From: Glebionis coronaria
Lineage: Eukaryota > Streptophyta > Magnoliopsida > Asterales > Asteraceae
Direction of reading: 5' to 3'
Assembly (NCBI GenBank): GCA_025667525.1
Contig: CM046882.1
Span: 524,360,618-524,424,617, forward strand
Length of the DNA stretch: 64,000 nucleotides
A program made the position numbers and the translations under genes. The first letter of the stretch is position 1; every line of letters begins with the position of its first letter. The notes under the pieces were generated by a model. It did not search any database, had not been told where the DNA came from, and was given only the letters and a program-made list of their open reading frames with translations. Below, in pieces: positions 57,271 through 64,000 of this stretch.

Positions 57271-58323
57271 TATCCCGTGATTCCACGGGTCTTTAAGCTA
57301 GTATTTAATAAAACACAGTTTTGTACAGCTCTCTAAAGCAGCTATTGTACAACTCTTAAAGCACGCATCTAATTAATTTTTTCCTAAAATACTATGCCCT
57401 AACAAAGCAACACGTGGCAAGCTAATTTTTGAAATACACACTTTGCATTTGTCGTTGAATTAATTACTACAGAGTATTTCAATTCTATGGCTTATATGGA
57501 AAGATAATAAAGATATAACTGTGTCTTAAGTATGTTAATATCCATAAGTTTAGAAAGTATTAAGGTGCCACAGTTAATTATTTTGCTAAAATCTTCAGAA
57601 TTCACAGCCCAACTAATAAAAGTACTACTACTAATTTCAAGTAAAAAAATATGGAAACTCATTTATTTGTTTTAAAACTTTCAATATTATTTGACTATTT
57701 AAAACTTTTCACATTGATGTAGTAGCCTCATATTCAACCTCATGTTTAGAAAGTACAACATATTACCAACCATTATTTTTCATCATATAAAAAGAAAAAA
57801 AAGGACCCCTTTCCTTTTGATAGCAAACTTTGACTAATAAAAAAAATAAAAAAACGCTCCCTAGAAAACATTTGTACCAATTTTTTACATGGAAAGAAGC
57901 AAGTAATACAAATTACAGTACTAAATTTTTCATAGAAAGTCATACTGTAATACGATCACGAAATTAACTGTATTAATATTATTGAGAAGCAAAGTATGCA
58001 TGAAGGTTGTTTACTATTTTAAGTATTGTAAGTATTAATAAGTATATGTATGGTAAGTACTATAATTTTGTAAAATGATTTAAGGGTATTTGTAGTATAG
58101 TTGATCCAAATCACCTCCTCAATCAATATAAATGTTATTACTTATAAGATGTTATTTTAGGTGTTTGTGAATATTATTCTTTAAATGTTAAACATTGATA
58201 CAACGATTCATCTATATATGTGAATTGCTTTTATTTATTTTTTAAATTACGATTCTGTGATCAGAACTAATAACTAAGATTTCTTAATTCGTTTTTTAAT
58301 GAATTCGTTTTTGTCACTGATTT

Positions 58324-59131
58324 TTGTAGGGCAAAATGCAACAAATGGTGATTCCTTAATATAAAGAGATGAAGCATTCATCATATGTTCTGCATCTCCA
58401 TCCTCCATTGCAGGTGCGATTAACTTCAACATTTTGGTTACTTTTTACCTATACGTATTTAGGATTAAACATTATGTTTGCTTTTTTATTTTGATATCCA
58501 TTTTTAATTTAGTCATGTATTTGTTTTGGCGATAATTGAAATCGTTTGATATTGTTAATTATTTCTATTGAAGTATTGGGTGGAATCTAATACGTTGAAG
58601 GTGGTATTTGACCTGGCGACCCATTTTGTTCTAATATTACCTAGGTTAGACAGGTTAAAGAAAGTAACAATGACATCGATTCTAGATATCGGTTTTAAGC
58701 ACAGAGTTGTACTGGTGTATTGTAGTGGTGTATGTCTTTTGGCACTACTGTGACACAAATGGAACCGTGGAACTACCATCATTTTCTTTAGTTTTTAGCC
58801 TTTGTAAATTTAATTTGTTAGATATTGTTGTTACAACACTCCTGGCACATAAGGTGCGAGTACACGTAGACTAATTTGAGCACAAGATGCTACATGATAA
58901 ACCCAAAAAGGTTTGCATTTTTTTTTGTTCAACGAAGATAATATTGACTATGATTAAATGCATAAATAAATGTTGAACATGGAATCTCATGATATGTGCG
59001 AGATCGACTGAGATTTCTTTGGTTATTTATTAAACAATGCAGGCAACACACACCTAATGCTCCTTTTCTAGATAGACATCTTTGTTCAAGTTCTTCAAGC
59101 AGTTTAAGATACATTGAAGTAACAACCACCG
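58324..59131 (+). pseudogene. Exon-like segments in H2
   Basis: Two short segments look like exons: 58330-58413, after TTTTTGTAG and before GTGCGA, with one stop; and 59042-59131, between AG and GTAAGT, with an open frame containing PNAPFLDRHLCSS and LRYIEVTTT. I do not recognise a protein. They may be captured gene pieces or chance. Confidence 0.2.
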
Positions 59132-61444
59132 TAAGTCCATAACACTATGAACAAATTAAATAAAATATATTGCAAATCTCAATATTTTTATATTTATTTC
59201 AGGAACAAAAAGGCACTTGATCCAGAGGTTACCCATTTAGTGTTGTGGAGCTAGACCTGCAGTCGATACAAAAGGTGTTCCAAATACTCTCTGTGGTCAT
59301 ACATATCCTCATACTGTATTACTTCTTTGATAGTTTGGTCTCATATATATATTTAGTTATTATGTGATAAATATTCTTTCTGATAAATTAAGTTTGGTCC
59401 TATATCTATATTTAGTTAATAAAAGATTCATTAACGAAAATTATAACTCGCGAAATTGCCTTTCAGGATAACCATATCAAAATTTGGGGCCTTCAATACC
59501 ACCAATCCTTATATTTTGAAAGGTTTAACTGAAAGATAATGTGCAAGTACTGCACTGATACCCATTTTTGTTTGGCATTAGTGAATTGCACATTCACATT
59601 TCGACAGCCTTTGGGATGATGTGTTGCCATAGTTTTGTTTTAGACACTAATAAGACACAACCGTACTTATAATAGCTAACTGGTCAAATCTCTTAGAATT
59701 TACTAGCTACATTAAGCAACCAACTCTCTTTTCACTCATGTGCAACTGGTTAGGTAACAACATCTAACTCTTTTCTTTCTCCTTGATTTATAAATTTTTA
59801 CAATGATTTCCCTTTATTGGGCAGATTTTAAAACTTTGACTAGAGCTTCGCTACGATTTAAAGAGCGCCGTAGGGTTAGTTATTTCCCATATGGACACGA
59901 TAATCATTTATGGCTTGTGTTCAGAAACATGAAAGCGTGTATAATATTCTTATAAGGAAATAAGGACCATCTTTGTTTTAATATAGCTAATAATCTACCA
60001 TCATGTTTAAACATAAAAGTGGTCGTTCACTCTTCTGGTCAAATACCACCTCAGGCTTTCTTCTTCCTTCATTACCACCCACAGTTAGTCCATCTTTGCA
60101 TCATCCTCTCACAGTTACTTTGCAAGTTGTTTTATATTTATTATCCACAACTACAACTAGCTACAAGATGCAATTTACATTTGGTATGGTTGTTTTGTTT
60201 TTTTGTATTTGTAGCTCAAACGACTAGCGGGTGAGATTAAAATGGTTGAGTGCTTAAAGCTAAAGAGGAGCTTGGTGCAGGTATAAGTAATGTTAAGGAC
60301 GGGTCCCGAAGCAATGCAAGGAAGAAACTGACGCACATGATTTTGGCCTCAAAACATAAGTGATTAAGTATTTTACATGTTTAGTTTATTATGAAAATAT
60401 TAGTATAAAAAAAATGTTTCTTTTGTTTTTTGAATTCATCTTTTCTATCAAAAAAATATTAGTATATTATAATTCAAGCTTCTGTATGTGCAACAAATTA
60501 TATACGTTACTCCTTTTAAGTGAATATAAGTTGAGAAATTAGTCATAAATCCATAGACAATTTTTTTTGCATTTAATATATTGCTTCGAGTGCCTTAACC
60601 ATGACTTTGATATATCTCTCGACCCGATTCTAATTATACATGCCTCTCTTTGATTTTACCACTCTCGATCATATTACCAGGAATCACGTTAAGAAAAAGA
60701 GTTATAAGCCTGATTGTAGACTCTAGATGCATATGATAGATCTTATCAACAATGTACCATCACGTGATTATATATATTACTACTTTTTCTTTGCAAAATA
60801 CTCTAGCATCTAATGGAATGACGATGGAATAACGCACGTCCCGTGGTAACCTTTTTTTACAATTAATTTTGTTTACTATTTTGTTTCATATGGTACTTTT
60901 GATCATTACCAAGTGTATATTTTACATTTGCTTATTTAGATGTAACTCTTCTAACTTATGACTTTATAAAATACAATATTATTTACCTTACATTTTTCAA
61001 CATTATTAAAAATACCCGTGAATTTCACGGGTCATTTAGCTAGTGTACTATATAATGAGCTTTATGTTCAATGATATTTGACTACGATTTAAAAGAAACA
61101 GAAAGCGACACATATTAGTACATGGGTTTGTTTTGCGATCAATGTTTGTGTATATTTGTTTTATGAAAACAAATATTAATTAGCTTTATCACTATCGGTA
61201 CTAGCATACTTAATTGTTTGCTATAACGTATTGTGTGCGTATTCTTAGAGAGATCATTGTTTGATCTTTTGGGTTTTCGTTTATATTGGTGGTTCGATAA
61301 AGGTGTTTAATCCATCGCTAAAAGGTACGCGTTTTCTTTATTGTTTATGTTAATTATTTGTCTATACGTGATCCTATATTCCGCTGCGTACTCGTGATTA
61401 TTAATGTGTTAATATGATAAAAGTTTTTTTATAAATTCCAACAG

Positions 61445-61460
61445 TGGCATCACGAGCCGT
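61445..61460 (+). other. Primer binding site of element K
   Basis: TGGCATCACGAGCCG lies one base after the LTR end at 61443. It is a variant of the methionine-tRNA site. Confidence 0.7.
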
Positions 61461-62935
61461 TCGTATAGCTTTTAATTACATTAAAAATAACGAAAGAGAT
61501 AAAATTTGTGTAAACTTACTATGATGGCGTTTGAATTATTTTATTTGATGATTAGGTTTTCATAAACCCTAATTAGGGTTAATAAAATTAATTAGACAAA
61601 CCCTAAGTTGTATGCAATTTTTGTTGATAAATATGTTGTTAATTGTTAATTAGTCGTTATTTATCACGTTGTTAATTGTTAATTTATGGTTCGATCCATG
61701 GGAATCATGCAAGTTTACCATGGATCATGTGTTCTTGATTAATTGTTTTAATTAAAGTCATGATAAATGTGGTATGCATGAAGTATGTGATTAATTGTTA
61801 ATTGGATATATGTTTTAGGTTAATGTTTATTTGTTTTGCTTTTGATTATAATTGTTATATCATGGTTCAAGCAAAGGGTTTTTCGAAAAATAAAAATAAA
61901 CCGGACTAAAACTATATGAAATTTGATTTATTATAATCTTGTTCTTGCACGATCATATGTGGCAACAAATGAGTCGCCCTTACATGATTTTAAATCTAAC
62001 TCACGCCGTGATTAGCAAGAATCAAGTTTATAATTTGTTTTCTACTTTAAAGTTGTAAAATTTTATTAATGACGTAATTTGCAAAAGTACTATCTAGTTG
62101 CAAGGCCGAGGTTCGGGAAGACTCATCAAGACTTCGGTCTTGTAGATACCATCGCCCTATAATACCTGACTACTTGTAGTCTCCTTATCTTGCATACTAT
62201 TTAGGAAGCCGCGTGGTCTAGTGTTTGAATGATTTTAATCATTCTTTAATCTTTTCCCGTGATAAAAGTAAACTGCTTTAAATAGAATACATGTTGAATC
62301 GTCAATTTTTATGATATCACTATTTATACAATTGAATTGTAAGTTAAATAAGTGATATTGATAATTAACGAATTGAGTAAATTTTATAAATTACCATGAT
62401 ACAAAGATGTTGCATGCTTCTTTGTACATGTTTTGAATTGTCAAAATTTATACCCTTTGAAATAAGTTTATTTGTCATCCAACGTGTAAAAGCACTTGCA
62501 CTTACTCTTTCACCATACGTGAGACTGTGGTGATTTTGTAACCCAAGGTGATATAATACACTCGATTGTGAGACGTCGGTGCTATATAATCACGGTTTTT
62601 AGTTGGACGACTTAAGCAAGTTAAGATAGGTGAGACCTTAACTCGTGGCAATAGATGGGATAAACATGCTCACTTTTTCACTTTTGAATTGTCACAAGTG
62701 ATGGATATAAAGTTGAGTCCCATAATTCTAGAAGTTGTATTGGATGCAATTATTGAACGTCAATTACCCCTTGAATATCATCATCACTAGCAGATCAACT
62801 GATGCGGTGGTGGTATGTCTTGGTAGATTCTAGCTTTTAGAAAATTAATTGTTTATTTATAAACATGGGTATTTAATTTTCTATAAAAGAAGTATTATCG
62901 AAAATACTAAATTATTGAACTTTGTTTATTTGTAG
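61461..62935 (+). other. Leader of element K
   Basis: About 1.5 kb, AT-rich, no ORF recognised. TTTGTAG directly before the gag ATG could be a splice acceptor. Confidence 0.6.
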
Positions 62936-64000
62936 ATGGCAATGAATAATGCCCAAACCAAACAAAACAGTTCGGCTTTCAGGTCGATGCTTGAGAAGCA
63001 ACAACTTACTGGTCCTAACTTCAATGAGTGGTTACGCGCGCTCAAACTAGTTGTGCGTGTGGAGAAACTAGAGGATGTGTATGACAATCCTTTGCCTGAC
63101 CATCCTGGTGCTAATGCTACTAATGAACAATTAGTAGAATGGAATGCTCTTTATGATCGTCATAATGAAGTTGCTTGTTTAATGCTTGGAACTATGTCTC
63201 CATCGCTTTATCAACAATTTGAATACAAAAGTCCTAAGGACATGATAACTGAGCTTCAACAGATGTATGGAAAGCCTCTTGGTGTCGAACTACAAGAGTT
63301 AGTACACACTTTCCATTCATGCAAGCAGGAAGAGGGTCAATCCGTTAGCGATTATGTTCTATTGATGAAAAGCTATTTGGATCATTTGGCAACTCTCAAC
63401 TATGTTCTTCCAGAAGCTGTCTCTGTCAGCTTGATCCTCAATTCACTTTCGAGTGATTTTGAGGGCTTTGTGCAAAATTACAATATGCAAAGCATGGGGA
63501 AGACAATTAGTGAAGTTCATTCTTTGCTTATTGAATTTGAGAAAGGATTTAAGAAGAACAAGAAGTCAAATGTTGCATCTTCTTCTACACCACAAGTGAT
63601 GGCGATCCAAGGTGGTAGGATCCAGAAGTACAAACCGCAAGGAGGTAAGGCTAAAGGTAAAGGTAAGGATAAGGGTCCTAAAAATTCTTATCCTCCTAAA
63701 CCTAAAAAGCCTCAACCTTATAAGAAAGAGCATCCGGCAAAAGATTCCATATGTCACCACTGCAAAGAGGTTAGACATTGGAAGAGGAATTGTCTTGTTT
63801 ATCTAGCTGAGTTGATGAAAAAGAAGAAGCAAGTTGGATCGTTCACTTCTTCAGGTATTTATACTATTGAATTATTTGCTTGTTCTAAAAATTCCTGGGT
63901 GTATGACACTGGTTGTGGTACTAATATTTGTAACACGAAACAGGGACTTAGAGGAGCAAAGAAGCTGAAGCAAGGTGCTGTCTACTTGTATGTTGGAAAC
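62936..64000 (+). CDS. gag-pol: Copia Gag-Pol polyprotein of element K, 5' part
   Basis: 355 codons remain open from the ATG at 62936 to the window edge. The Gag part contains LTGPNFNEWLRALKLVVR, YLDHLATLNYVLPEAVSV and LNSLSSDFEGFVQNY (UBN2/Retrotran_gag type), then a Lys/Gly/Pro-rich basic stretch and a CCHC knuckle CHHCKEVRHWKRNC near residues 271-284. The knuckle has Arg where Gly normally precedes the His. The protease starts after it, with catalytic Asp in YDTGCGTNIC at about residue 324. Gag and protease are in one frame, as in Copia. No stop or frameshift is seen, so K may be a young, possibly complete element. Confidence 0.92.
   Translation, partial: MAMNNAQTKQNSSAFRSMLEKQQLTGPNFNEWLRALKLVVRVEKLEDVYDNPLPDHPGANATNEQLVEWNALYDRHNEVACLMLGTMSPSLYQQFEYKSPKDMITELQQMYGKPLGVELQELVHTFHSCKQEEGQSVSDYVLLMKSYLDHLATLNYVLPEAVSVSLILNSLSSDFEGFVQNYNMQSMGKTISEVHSLLIEFEKGFKKNKKSNVASSSTPQVMAIQGGRIQKYKPQGGKAKGKGKDKGPKNSYPPKPKKPQPYKKEHPAKDSICHHCKEVRHWKRNCLVYLAELMKKKKQVGSFTSSGIYTIELFACSKNSWVYDTGCGTNICNTKQGLRGAKKLKQGAVYLYVGN

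Larger units (their letters stand above)
52463..57301 (+). mobile_element. Non-autonomous Helitron H1 carrying gene fragments
   Basis: 4839 bp. 5' end TCTATTTTATATAATAAAAC, similar to that of H2. 3' end: CCCGTG-ATTC-CACGGG hairpin at 57274-57289, then CTAG at 57298-57301. Flanks A (52462) and T (57302), both inside H2. It carries an ADF exon and a possible promoter plus first exon; no Rep/helicase. Confidence 0.8.
52456..61043 (+). mobile_element. Non-autonomous Helitron H2, interrupted by H1
   Basis: The first seven bases, TCTATTA (52456-52462), are separated by H1 from the rest, TATTTAATAAAACACAG onward (57302). Together they give a typical Helitron 5' end. The 3' end has a perfect 8 bp stem ACCCGTGA / TCACGGGT (61014-61032), then CTAG at 61040-61043. 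Flanks are A (52455) and T (61044). Net length about 3.75 kb. No Rep/helicase ORF. Confidence 0.75.
52173..64000 (+). mobile_element. Copia-type element K, 5' part, interrupted by Helitrons
   Basis: The 5' LTR starts TGTCCGGAAG at 52173, is interrupted at 52455 and resumes at 61044 (TGTACTATATAATGAG), ending TTCCAACA at 61443; rejoined it is about 683 bp. A primer site, 1.5 kb leader and gag follow, and the element leaves the window. The LTR start is inferred from the TG...CA rule, since the 3' LTR is not in view. Confidence 0.7.

Noticed and set aside
58555..58782. Opposing 60-75 codon ORFs in H2
   Set aside because: Overlapping frames on both strands, no domain, sequence resembles repetitive intergenic DNA.
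52463..61043. Rep/helicase gene for autonomous Helitrons
   Set aside because: No long ORF and no Rep HUH or helicase motif in either Helitron.

Overview
The window is plant nuclear DNA: AT-rich, almost entirely LTR retrotransposons nested inside one another, with Helitrons near the right end. Several retrotransposon proteins (the coiled-coil gag of the 16.5-25.3 kb element, the C-terminal tail of the first Copia element) resemble, from memory, element proteins common in daisy-family genomes, Anthemideae in particular; that placement is an inference. I found only one plausible intact host gene, a SINA-type RING E3 ligase at 50.7-51.6 kb, and no tRNA or rRNA gene.

Layout. 1-2679: Copia element G, gag plus a C-terminal tail with the rest of pol missing, inserted in the protease of an old Ty3/gypsy (Athila-like) remnant, A (2680-6022). 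At 6022 A joins an inverted 5' half (gag start, leader, primer site, LTR) of the same family, A' (to 15828). Within A' sits C (6116-13757), an element with 2.7 kb LTRs, no coding capacity and target duplication GGTAC. 15829-27204 is the probable long 5' LTR of a second Athila-like element, B, interrupted by the minus-strand Copia-type element F (16507-25294). B continues with primer site and gag (27205-29210), then is split by D (29211-42901, minus strand, duplication GACAC), which is split by E (30080-39616, plus strand, duplication CCATG). B resumes at 42907 with degenerate gag, protease, RT, RNase H and integrase, and loses recognisable sequence near 48.86 kb. A tandem duplication (48865-about 50430) holds a minus-strand Helitron, H3, in one copy and the matching empty site in the other. 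After the SINA gene comes Copia element K: 5' LTR from 52173, interrupted by Helitron H2, itself interrupted by Helitron H1, which carries an actin-depolymerizing-factor exon. K then continues with LTR end, primer site and an intact gag that runs off the window.

Two patterns stand out. First, the leaders or R-U5 regions of A', F and D each carry 12 to 22 copies of a short element-specific motif spaced about 22-24 bp apart; motif sequences differ but placement and spacing agree. Second, element E lacks gag and pol but carries three ORFs of its own; a nested inverted repeat built from GCGGTTCCTTA-type half-sites lies before each ORF and again just upstream of the LTR TATA box, suggesting repeated promoter or regulatory modules inside a retrotransposon.
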